DNA of 40,410 bases. Source: a virus. Of the stretch, positions 21,992 to 29,714 are shown piece after piece. The notes beneath the pieces are model-generated. The model had not been told where the DNA came from. It made no database searches and was given only the letters and a program-made list of their open reading frames with translations. Where the stretch lies: IMG/VR virus record IMGVR_UViG_3300027759_000174, positions 1 through 40,410 of that record; one strand, given 5' to 3'. Each line of letters starts with the position of its first letter. The first letter of the stretch is position 1. The position numbers were made by a program, and so were the translations under genes.

Positions 21992-23082
21992 GCGTCCAAA
22001 TGACCTATGAAATTTTGAATATTCAAGAAATCGTTTTGATACCACGATTCGGCTTTTGTTGCATAATAATTCAAAATGGTCTCAGTTGTGTTGTCTAAGG
22101 TTGGCAACTGCTCAGGAGGTAAATCATCAAAAATTGGCTGATAACGATAATAATATAACTGATCTAATGTATATCGCGATATTAACTGCAATGTTTTAGC
22201 GACCGATTCTTCACTGCCGCCACCTGCCTGATTCACCAATGCCCCTAAAATAGCAAGTGGATTTACTGTGTCTGTCAGATTTCTTTGCAAATATTCTCTA
22301 AACGAACTACCAAATAATTGATAAGATCCTTCTCCAGGCACTAGTCCTGTCCCCAAAGACAAAATGCACACTCTATTTGCCGAAGGTTTTAGCATTTTGC
22401 CTAATGCCATTCCCATCAAAGCGGGGTTGTTTAAGTATACACCACCATCACTGTACTGATGCCCCCCAAAAGAAACAGGATGACTATTTGAAGCAAGATA
22501 CAGTGGTGCTGCACTTGTGGCTAATGCGACATTTTTGATTAATTCATTTTGACCTATGAATTCTGTTTTTTGGTAATTGGAAAAAGAAACGAATGTGCCT
22601 GTATCAGTTTGATATGATGGAATCAAAACCTTGGTTTGAAGATCTGCTAACGTAGCCGTTCCAAAGAAATCACCCAAAGTCGCACTCAATAACCCCGTAC
22701 CATACTTATCGGCATAAGTCCCACTAGAATTATAAAAAGGAATATCTAAACCGAGTAAAGTCAACTTATACGTTGCTGACGGTACTATGCCAGGTGTTGG
22801 GTACAATATGACAGGACCACCTGTTTCAGACCCCAAAGTAAAGATATATCGTCCTTTTTCCGTAAAAAATGATTCTATTTCACCGGGGGTTTTCCCAAAA
22901 GCAAAAGCAAGCCCCATGATGCCGCCAATAGACGTGCCACAGATCACATCAAATCTTTGTGCAATGTCGCCCGGATTAATGCCCCACAATTCTATGAATT
23001 TGATCAAAAACTTCAAAGACAAATAGCCGCGCTCACCACCGCCGTCCAAGGATAATATTCTGATTGTATTCGTGTCTGTCAT
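21988..23082 (-). CDS. Patatin-like phospholipase
   Basis: A 364-residue patatin-fold lipase. The oxyanion loop is DGGGERGY (13-20), the nucleophile elbow is GTSIGG with S51, and the catalytic dyad partner is D212 in SDGGVYLNNP. The family hydrolyses acyl chains of membrane phospholipids; bacterial relatives include secreted effectors such as ExoU. No signal peptide is visible, so it may act inside the host cell, be carried on the virion with the coupled fibre, or be exported by a host system. The ATG at 23082 is preferred over a TTG at 23094. It lies on the strand opposite to the late genes. Confidence 0.9.
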   Translation of the reverse strand: MTDTNTIRILSLDGGGERGYLSLKFLIKFIELWGINPGDIAQRFDVICGTSIGGIMGLAFAFGKTPGEIESFFTEKGRYIFTLGSETGGPVILYPTPGIVPSATYKLTLLGLDIPFYNSSGTYADKYGTGLLSATLGDFFGTATLADLQTKVLIPSYQTDTGTFVSFSNYQKTEFIGQNELIKNVALATSAAPLYLASNSHPVSFGGHQYSDGGVYLNNPALMGMALGKMLKPSANRVCILSLGTGLVPGEGSYQLFGSSFREYLQRNLTDTVNPLAILGALVNQAGGGSEESVAKTLQLISRYTLDQLYYYRYQPIFDDLPPEQLPTLDNTTETILNYYATKAESWYQNDFLNIQNFIGHLDA

Positions 23083-23208
23083 GGCATTAACCAATCAACA
23101 AGTGTGTTTTTGTTTTTTTCGGCATAAGATTTGTCAGGACTGATTTCTATTATGACCCGATAAAGTACGCACCCTGATAAAAATAAAAAAAGAAAAAGAC
23201 AAAAAAAG

Positions 23209-23874
23209 TTATGACCCATTCCAAAATCTCAGGGATCCGGCAGCTGCAACTCTTTGAGCGGCGGTGCCAATTGGTAGAATTACGCCTGCGGTGCCGGGAA
23301 TTGTGGGATTAGACGCTAACCCAATAATTGGCACTGCCGCCGTTCCCGTTACAGCTATTTGGTTAGCTGTCCCTGTCACTGAATCTACTCCAAGATTAGC
23401 AAGGGCTGTAAAAACAATCGCGCTAGTGCCAATTGTGGTCATGGTGGCCGTTTGCGTCCAAGAAGTTACGGCGTTAATTGTTCCCGCAACGACCACTAAA
23501 GTATCACCAGGATTGATCAAATACACAGAATCGTAATCAGTGGTGCGGGTCAACACCCAGTTTGTCGATACAGAGCCAGCCGTTGTTAAGCTATAGACCC
23601 CGTTTTGAAAGGTGGTCGTCTGATCTTTGACCAGGATGCGTTGGCCAACCGAGGGCGTTACCCCATCAAGTGCAAAAGCCACCTGGGTTCCAGCATTGGT
23701 CAATGTCGCTCCTACGCCTGCCGTGCCATTAGCATAGGCAGCATTTAAAGTTGTGCCTATGGTTGCAACGACACAAGCCGTTTTAGCAACAACGTCAACG
23801 ATGTTTTGACTAGCTAATTGATACCAATTAGATCCATCGCTATATTCAATTTTTGATGTTGGCAGTATTGACAT
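23209..23874 (-). CDS. Fibre/appendage fragment
   Basis: This 221-residue protein starts MSILPTSKIEYSDGSNWYQL and contains VGQRILVKDQTTTFQNGVYS, then LTRTTDYDSV, a module common in phage tail fibres and stalks. It continues with GT-rich linker sequence (TGTANQIAVTGTAAVPIIGL) and stops at SLRFWNGS, where a C-terminal receptor-binding part would normally follow. It has the expected DGS-W motif near the start, as does the S74 fibre on the other strand. It is separate from the patatin gene by 126 bases. Confidence 0.72.
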   Translation of the reverse strand: MSILPTSKIEYSDGSNWYQLASQNIVDVVAKTACVVATIGTTLNAAYANGTAGVGATLTNAGTQVAFALDGVTPSVGQRILVKDQTTTFQNGVYSLTTAGSVSTNWVLTRTTDYDSVYLINPGDTLVVVAGTINAVTSWTQTATMTTIGTSAIVFTALANLGVDSVTGTANQIAVTGTAAVPIIGLASNPTIPGTAGVILPIGTAAQRVAAAGSLRFWNGS

Positions 23875-23947
23875 TCTTATCTTTTTAATTTTTTAATTTT
23901 TTAATTATAATCTATAATGACTTATTATCAAAATAAGAAAACCAAAA

Positions 23948-24157
23948 GTGTCAATATTCCCTAACCGTCACCATTTAAAAGAACTAAGCGCAGCAATAGT
24001 AGATTTTCAATTTGTGCAGCAACAGGCTACTCAAGTTTTTAGCTACAATGGCGAAGCTACAGCGGATTTTGAAGAAGCAGCAAAGCAACTGGACATTCTG
24101 TTTAGCGATATTTTAACTCAGGTTCAGAGTTTAAAAACAAAAATTCCAGGTATTTAA
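23948..24157 (+). CDS. Unknown 69-aa protein before portal
   Basis: A small helical protein beginning MSIFPNRHHLKELSAAIVDF and ending with an amphipathic helix (AAKQLDILFSDILTQVQSLK). The start is GTG. It lies eight bases before the portal gene and is divergent from the fibre fragment across an AT-rich spacer (23875-23947) that may hold promoters for both strands. Function unknown. Confidence 0.5.
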   Translation: MSIFPNRHHLKELSAAIVDFQFVQQQATQVFSYNGEATADFEEAAKQLDILFSDILTQVQSLKTKIPGI

Positions 24158-24164
24158 AAATAAC

Positions 24165-25982
24165 ATGATTCTTTCCGCTTCTAGACAGAAAGCTTTAGAC
24201 AAGGCTCAAGCGTATTTTAGAGCGGCAAACCTGCATCAATCTACTGCGGAATTCAGATTAAAATGCATCAATGATTATGGTTTTTACGATGGTACAGGCC
24301 AGTGGGAAGCAAAAGACTTAGAGATGTTGGCCGAGCGGCAGCAATTACCGATTACAGTCAATATCTGTAAAGGCTTCATCGATAATCTTTCCGGTGTCGA
24401 AATCCAATCACGCTATCGTACCGCCTGTCGCAATGATTCAAGCAATCCAGAAGATGACAGGCTCGCTGAAGCCTTAACCCATCTGTTGTTTTATGTTCAA
24501 GAACACCAAGAAATACCCTATAAAGGCAGTTTGAAATTTAAGGATTCCCTAATTTGTGGAATTGGCTGGAGTCATCTTTGTCAAGAAGACGGCAAGATTT
24601 TTTATGACTACGTTCATCCATTCAATGTTATCCCGGATCCGGACGATCTCACCCCACAATATACTGCAATGAAATACGTCTGCCGAAAATTTTGGATGCG
24701 ACCAGATATGGTCAAAGATCGCTGGCCAAAAGTTGCAGCAGATATTGATTTTGGCGGTGAGTTTGATTATTACCAGGGGCTTTTTAGCCCTGAAATAATG
24801 GATCGCAACTCGACCTATACTGATTATGGTGGCTATACCGGCGCAAATGGCAGCAGGGTACTGGTGGTAGAAGTCCAATACAAGATACCGCATAAAATCT
24901 ACAGTGGCACCGATAGTAATGGGCGATCTTTTGAGACTTTTAAACTAGATGAGGCGGAAGAAATAGCCCAAGGGGAAATTGAAGAAAGAAAGGGTGAGCG
25001 CATCATGCGTACCTTGTTTTTAGACAATACCCTGCTTGAACATGCCCCCTTAGATGCAACTTTTCCCGATCAACAAGACTTTAGTTATATTCCAATTGTC
25101 TTTCAGCGGCGTTTTCAAACAGGTGTCCCATATGGATTGCTTGATGGGATGAAGGATATTCAGCGCGATTGTAACGTTAGGGTCACTAAATCAGTTTATG
25201 CGATTAACTCAGCGCGTTTAATTTTTGAAGGTAATCCATTACCAGGTCAAAGCATAGAAAAGATTCAAGAACAACTAAAACGTATTGATTCTGTAGTCGT
25301 TTTGCCTAAAGATTCTAAGTTCCAATTCTCAAGTAATGCCCAGCTTGGCGAAGAGCAGCTTAAAATTGTTGAGCTTTACCTTAAGCTAATCCAGCGCGTG
25401 ACTGGCATCCATGACGAAATGCTTGGAATTCAAACCAACGCTACTAGCGGACTTTCGCAAAACATTCGCCAAGTAAACAGTGTTCGCAACAACGTGTTCG
25501 CATTTGATAGCTTTTCTCAGATGAAAAAGCGCGAGACACGTTTTGTCTTAAACATGATTCAATCAAGCGGAATGCAAAACTTAGCTATCCAGATTTTGAA
25601 CCCCCCTGAAAAACAAACAATAATTGTAAATTTGGTGAGAGAGATTAATGGCCAGCCCGTGATCTTCAATGACATTAGTAACCTGCCGATTTCTTTGTAC
25701 ATTGAAGAGGTGCCAGATTACCAAAGTTCATTTGCTGAACAGAAGGCAACCTTTGAATCGCTGCTGTCTAATGCCCATGCCCAGTGGTTAATGCTGTCTC
25801 CAGAACTGCTACGCCGGATGGGAGTTCGAAACCCAGAACAAATTGCTCAAGAAATGCAGCAGGCGATGCAACAAAAAACGATGATGGAACAAGGGGTTGC
25901 TGGCCGCGGCGAACCTTTTAGCCCAGATGGCCAGCAGCAACAGCCTGGCTCTCCAATACCACAGATGCAAGCACCCGTATGA
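24165..25982 (+). CDS. Portal protein, P22 type
   Basis: A 605-residue portal fitting the P22 gp1 family. It begins with helices leading to QWEAKDLEMLAERQQLPITV and NICKGFIDNLSGVE, the usual start of these portals, then YVHPFNVIPDPDDLTPQYTA and the stem region GVPYGLLDGMKDIQRDCNVR. A Gln-rich helical tail (EIAQEMQQAMQQKTMMEQG) fits the barrel-type C-terminus. It forms the dodecameric DNA channel at the head vertex. The stop overlaps the next gene (ATGA). Confidence 0.9.
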   Translation: MILSASRQKALDKAQAYFRAANLHQSTAEFRLKCINDYGFYDGTGQWEAKDLEMLAERQQLPITVNICKGFIDNLSGVEIQSRYRTACRNDSSNPEDDRLAEALTHLLFYVQEHQEIPYKGSLKFKDSLICGIGWSHLCQEDGKIFYDYVHPFNVIPDPDDLTPQYTAMKYVCRKFWMRPDMVKDRWPKVAADIDFGGEFDYYQGLFSPEIMDRNSTYTDYGGYTGANGSRVLVVEVQYKIPHKIYSGTDSNGRSFETFKLDEAEEIAQGEIEERKGERIMRTLFLDNTLLEHAPLDATFPDQQDFSYIPIVFQRRFQTGVPYGLLDGMKDIQRDCNVRVTKSVYAINSARLIFEGNPLPGQSIEKIQEQLKRIDSVVVLPKDSKFQFSSNAQLGEEQLKIVELYLKLIQRVTGIHDEMLGIQTNATSGLSQNIRQVNSVRNNVFAFDSFSQMKKRETRFVLNMIQSSGMQNLAIQILNPPEKQTIIVNLVREINGQPVIFNDISNLPISLYIEEVPDYQSSFAEQKATFESLLSNAHAQWLMLSPELLRRMGVRNPEQIAQEMQQAMQQKTMMEQGVAGRGEPFSPDGQQQQPGSPIPQMQAPV

Positions 25983-26323
25983 CAGCTTTTGTTAATTTCA
26001 AAATGACACCAACAAACAAAATAAACAGCACCTCTGCTGTGATTTTTGGTGCAGCAGCTAACGATACTTTGACTTGTTTAGTGGATTCTATTTTTCTAAC
26101 GAATCTGATGCAAAAAGATATATCAGTCACGCTTTCTTTTTTCAGATCAGGCGAATATTACATTTTAGCAAATGATTTTTCAATTCCACCGAACAGCAGT
26201 GTAGATATTTTAGTGGGTTCTACTTTGACTTTTCAGCCAGGTGACCTGTTGTACGCAGCGTCAAACTATTCCAATAACACATTCAACAGCTTTGTTTCTT
26301 ACAGGGAACTAACAGGAAATTAA
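25979..26323 (+). CDS. Unknown head-region beta protein
   Basis: A 114-residue beta-rich protein (TSAVIFGAAANDTLTCLVDS, then VTLSFFRSGEYYILANDFSI, SVDILVGSTLTFQPGDLLYA). It sits between portal and scaffold with ATGA coupling to the portal and its stop shares bases with the scaffold start. A decoration or head-tail protein is possible. The pattern is similar to that of the 117-residue gene after the coat, so the two may be related in fold, but I could not confirm homology. Confidence 0.6.
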   Translation: MTAFVNFKMTPTNKINSTSAVIFGAAANDTLTCLVDSIFLTNLMQKDISVTLSFFRSGEYYILANDFSIPPNSSVDILVGSTLTFQPGDLLYAASNYSNNTFNSFVSYRELTGN

Positions 26324-27237
26324 TGGAGACACTAATGATAGATCAAGAAATTAAACCACAAGACCAAACAATAGATACAATTTCTAGTTTGTTTGAAGAG
26401 CGTGATCGCCAACCTTTACAAGAGGATGCTGATCGCGAGAATGCAAAAAAGCAACCAGCACCTACATTATCTTCACAACCCGATGAGAAAAAGGCTGAAA
26501 CCGAAGCTGCCAAGGGCGACGATCAAGCTATTGATCGCCCAGATCTAAAAGCTTTGCAAGCGGAGTTGGAAAAAACTAAAAAAGCTTTCACCGATACACA
26601 AAAATATGGACACACAAATGCAAGAAAAATTAAATCAGCTCAAAAGCAAGCTCAATTGTTGGTTGAAAGTGGCGCATTGTCTGAGGACGAAGCTCAAACG
26701 TTATTGGCATCTTTGGAAGGCGATTTTGAAGAAACAGTAAATGAGCCAACCGATCCGCTTAGCAATATCTTAAAGATTGCTAATGGCGAATATTCAAACT
26801 TTAAAAAATATAATGAAGATCCTCTGCTAGATGAAAAAGTGAAAAGCTTTGATTTTTTGTTGTCACTTTCTTCGCAAAAAAAAGTTCAAGAAATTTTAGA
26901 AGAACTTAGTGACTTAGCGGAAGAGCCATTAAATTTAGTGAAAAAAATGCTGTCTTTGGGTAATGATTTTTATGAAAGTACTGGGCGTGAAATTATAAAT
27001 GCGGGCGGCATACCTGATTATATCGAAAAACAGCAAGATGAAATCCAAAAACTAAATAAAAACATTGACAAGTTAACTAAAAAGTTGGCAGACTATGAGG
27101 AATATGATCAACCGCGTCAACGGATTAGCGAAGTTGGGGAATCAAAAGAAAACCCACCGGGGAAACGAGACACTATTAGCGACTTGTTTGAATCTCGCGA
27201 CCGCTACGATCAAAGAAAACAAAAACGACTAGCCTAG
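26323..27237 (+). CDS. Scaffolding protein
   Basis: A 304-residue, highly charged helical protein between portal and coat, the usual place of the P22 scaffold. The N-terminus and C-terminus each carry the same motif (TISSLFEERDRQ and TISDLFESRDRYDQRKQKRL), so a short element has been duplicated at both ends. The basic C-terminus fits the coat-binding end of scaffolds, and the centre has a coiled coil (EKQQDEIQKLNKNIDKLTKK). It directs prohead assembly and exits or is recycled. Confidence 0.8.
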   Translation: METLMIDQEIKPQDQTIDTISSLFEERDRQPLQEDADRENAKKQPAPTLSSQPDEKKAETEAAKGDDQAIDRPDLKALQAELEKTKKAFTDTQKYGHTNARKIKSAQKQAQLLVESGALSEDEAQTLLASLEGDFEETVNEPTDPLSNILKIANGEYSNFKKYNEDPLLDEKVKSFDFLLSLSSQKKVQEILEELSDLAEEPLNLVKKMLSLGNDFYESTGREIINAGGIPDYIEKQQDEIQKLNKNIDKLTKKLADYEEYDQPRQRISEVGESKENPPGKRDTISDLFESRDRYDQRKQKRLA

Positions 27238-27284
27238 TTCGCCCGTTTTAGTTTTCAGCTTTGTAAAGAAAGACCCGCTACTAA

Positions 27285-27316
27285 TTTTCAAGACAGCATT
27301 GCTATTATCTTGAAAA
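27285..27316 (+). other. Stem-loop between scaffold and coat
   Basis: TTTTCAAGA pairs with TCTTGAAAA (27308-27316) across a 14-base loop. With the second hairpin at 27361 it could tune the high coat-to-scaffold ratio by processing or attenuation. Confidence 0.4.
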
Positions 27317-27360
27317 ATTGGAACGCCGTTACCTTTTTTCATAAGAACGAAAAATCGCAG

Positions 27361-27398
27361 TTTAAGCACTATTGTTGCTTAAATATTTTTGTTTATTT
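27361..27398 (+). terminator. Hairpin with T-rich tail before coat gene
   Basis: TTTAAGCA pairs with TGCTTAAA (27376-27383) across a 7-base loop, followed by TATTTTTGTTTATTTTTT. It looks like a terminator or partial terminator that separates scaffold and coat expression. The coat ribosome binding site AAAAGGAA lies just after it. Confidence 0.55.
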
Positions 27399-27415
27399 TT
27401 TTAAAAGGAATTTTT

Positions 27416-28636
27416 ATGGCACTTTATCCAGCCCCCCCTTCCGGTTATAACGGAATTAACCAAAACCTCTTTCCATTTAGCGTTTCTTCAGAAGTTGTCA
27501 AAGAATGGGTGCAGCAAACCCCTTTGTACAATTTGATGGGCAAAGAACCAAGCCGTCCAATCGTTCGTAAAAAATTAGAAAAAGGCGAAGGTTTGCAATA
27601 CCGCATGGGGAAACTCCAAGCCCTTGATTACAAAAACCCGATTGTCAACTTTGATCAACGTCGCGGTAATGCGCAACAGCAATCAGTTGATTATGACAAA
27701 ATTGATGTAGATTTTAAAAGTTTTTTGGTACAAATCAAAGGCTATGACATTTTGTCTCAAGGCACTCCGATTGACTTACCGCCTTACGCTCGTAGTCAAT
27801 TGGTCGAAGCGTTTTCAAGGTGTTTAAACTATGATCTGTTTAATGCGATGACGTCCTCTGTTTATCCGGCTCTAACCACTGGTTCCCCTTTAACCGGTAA
27901 CATTGCGGGTAATTATCCAAGCTATGATCGCGTCGTACTTCCAGTTTCTACAGGAACGCTATTAGGAAGAGTTGCTTATCAAGCTAACGAGACTTTTCCA
28001 ACGCTTGTCAATGGCATGCAATATTCAGGGGATACTACCTATGACGGTTCAGGACTTTCTGCGCGTCACCTGGAAACCTTGAAGCAATATGCGGAACGAG
28101 GTAATGCCGCAGACATTGGTGTTAATACTGAAAACGCGATACAACCAGCCTTTGTTAAGAGCAAAGCGGGTTGGCCGATGAACAAGTACATTTATTTAGC
28201 CCATCCACAAACCTTAACCAGTTTGTTTGCTGACCCATTGTTTGCCAGCTCAACCTTTAACCGTGGCACGGTGATTGATCAAGAAAACACCCCACAAACT
28301 TTAAATGGTGCAGATTATGTGGGGGAATATCGTGGCATTGCGATTTATAGCTGCCGTGACCTTTACCAATATGCGATCACCAGTGCGGACGGGAACAAAA
28401 CTGCTGCCTGGAACATTTTTATGGGTGCTGGTGCCCTGAGTATTGGTTGGGCAGAAGAACCGACAATCGGTATGGAAAATGACTTGATTGAACGAATTCA
28501 GTTATATTATGGCCATGAATTTCGTGGGCAAAAGATGCTGAAGTTTAAAAGTGCCTATGCTGCCCAAGCTACTGCCCAAACTGGCTCTAACCTTTCAGTT
28601 GAACAAGGTATTATCCATTCGTTCGTGAGTTTTTAA
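27416..28636 (+). CDS. Major capsid protein
   Basis: A 406-residue coat subunit. The sequence shows the HK97-like coat pattern of podoviruses with P22 or N4-type coats: an N-terminal segment (LFPFSVSSEVVKEWVQQTPL), the P-domain-like IKGYDILSQGTPIDLPPYAR, and a C-terminal strand set (WNIFMGAGALSIGWAEEPTI, then YYGHEFRGQKMLKF). I chose the ATG at 27416 because it follows AAAAGGAATTTTT; an upstream in-frame start at 27389 lies in the hairpin tail. Coat should be the most abundant product of the operon. Confidence 0.85.
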   Translation: MALYPAPPSGYNGINQNLFPFSVSSEVVKEWVQQTPLYNLMGKEPSRPIVRKKLEKGEGLQYRMGKLQALDYKNPIVNFDQRRGNAQQQSVDYDKIDVDFKSFLVQIKGYDILSQGTPIDLPPYARSQLVEAFSRCLNYDLFNAMTSSVYPALTTGSPLTGNIAGNYPSYDRVVLPVSTGTLLGRVAYQANETFPTLVNGMQYSGDTTYDGSGLSARHLETLKQYAERGNAADIGVNTENAIQPAFVKSKAGWPMNKYIYLAHPQTLTSLFADPLFASSTFNRGTVIDQENTPQTLNGADYVGEYRGIAIYSCRDLYQYAITSADGNKTAAWNIFMGAGALSIGWAEEPTIGMENDLIERIQLYYGHEFRGQKMLKFKSAYAAQATAQTGSNLSVEQGIIHSFVSF

Positions 28637-28661
28637 AACATAACATAAGGAGATTAAAATT

Positions 28662-29015
28662 ATGACAGCCGTGATTCGCTATGTAACTAATACGATCAAT
28701 GGTGAAAAAGCATCATCTGAAGTAAATTCTACTGGTTCTGATTATCAGCTGGTGGCTTTTAGCATATCCCTAGAAAATGATATACCAAACGACACTGAAC
28801 AAGTGCAGAGTTTTCCACTCTTAACCTGGACGGGTGCAGGTACTATTAAACAAGTAATGAATGTAGACATAGATGCTATATCACTGGATACAACTACTCC
28901 AACACACCTGGATATCTTAATTGATAAAAACGTTATTCTTTGTTTTCTGAAGCCTGAAGAAGAAATTAAAGCAACAGCCACAATTAGAATGCTCGTGCTC
29001 ATAGGAAATTACTAA
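28662..29015 (+). CDS. Unknown beta protein, possible head decoration
   Basis: A 117-residue beta-rich protein (YQLVAFSISLEND, SFPLLTWTGAGTIKQVMNVD, HLDILIDKNVILCFLKP) directly after the coat gene, with an AAGGAGATTAAAATT ribosome binding site. Small proteins in this place often decorate capsids, but no family is recognised. Confidence 0.6.
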   Translation: MTAVIRYVTNTINGEKASSEVNSTGSDYQLVAFSISLENDIPNDTEQVQSFPLLTWTGAGTIKQVMNVDIDAISLDTTTPTHLDILIDKNVILCFLKPEEEIKATATIRMLVLIGNY

Positions 29016-29021
29016 ATTAAA

Positions 29022-29045
29022 GCCCCGCTGAAAGGCGGGGGTTCC
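29022..29045 (+). other. GC-rich stem-loop after the coat block
   Basis: CCCCGC (29023-29028) pairs with GCGGGG (29035-29040) across TGAAAG. Only GGTTCC follows, not a T run, so it is probably an mRNA-stabilising or processing hairpin rather than a terminator. Confidence 0.5.
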
Positions 29046-29073
29046 ATTCAATGACCACTGTATGAGTTTTTAG

Positions 29074-29712
29074 ATGCAAGTTTCAGGTTTATTAAACTTA
29101 ATGGGCAATCTCTCACTTGGTAACGACAACATTACCCAAGTTGAGCAAGGTATTTTTTTGCAATATCTCAACCTCGCCCATTTAGAACTCTACCAAGTGA
29201 CCGCTAATTTTAATCAGAATTTGCTGATTCAAGAAACCGTTGACAATCAAGCAAGTCTGAACTATGCACAATTGTCTAAGACGCCATATTTAGTCTACAG
29301 CGTTTATGATCTTACGCATCAGCGCCAACTCCGCCGGATTTCCTTTACCGATGCGATTGAGCGTGACCCGGCTTTTGTTAGCACAGGCAACCCTTGTCAA
29401 TATTTTGTAAATCAAGATATGATTTGTTTTGTCCCGGTGCAAACTGCTGTCACCTCAATCAAGGTTTGGTATGTCCCCCAACCCATTAGTTTAACTGAGC
29501 AAACCCCTGAAGAAGAAATCCCCTATCCAGTTGCCTATCACCCAGTGTTGGTGGACGGGGCTTTGTATTACTTATTTCAAGAAGAAGGGGGCTTTAGAGA
29601 TTCGCAAAAATCCAATGATGCCGCTAAGCGTTGGGACGCTGGAAAAACAAGACTTCTATCATATTTATATAATTCTAGCGGGGTGACGCTTTCAACCTTC
29701 AGTAGTGTGTAA
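29074..29712 (+). CDS. Head-tail adaptor protein
   Basis: This 212-residue protein fits the adaptor proteins that ring the portal in short-tailed phages. Helical N-terminus (VEQGIFLQYLNLAHLELYQV), a beta middle (YLVYSVYDLTHQRQLRRISF), and a C-terminal helix pair with YHPVLVDGALYYLFQEEGG, followed by W-D-A-G-K-T-R-L-L-S-Y-L. It lies between coat and the stabilisation/hub gene, as gp4 does in P22. The start at 29074 is set by the frame and the stem-loop upstream; it lacks a strong ribosome binding site. Confidence 0.7.
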   Translation: MQVSGLLNLMGNLSLGNDNITQVEQGIFLQYLNLAHLELYQVTANFNQNLLIQETVDNQASLNYAQLSKTPYLVYSVYDLTHQRQLRRISFTDAIERDPAFVSTGNPCQYFVNQDMICFVPVQTAVTSIKVWYVPQPISLTEQTPEEEIPYPVAYHPVLVDGALYYLFQEEGGFRDSQKSNDAAKRWDAGKTRLLSYLYNSSGVTLSTFSSV

Positions 29713-29714
29713 AA

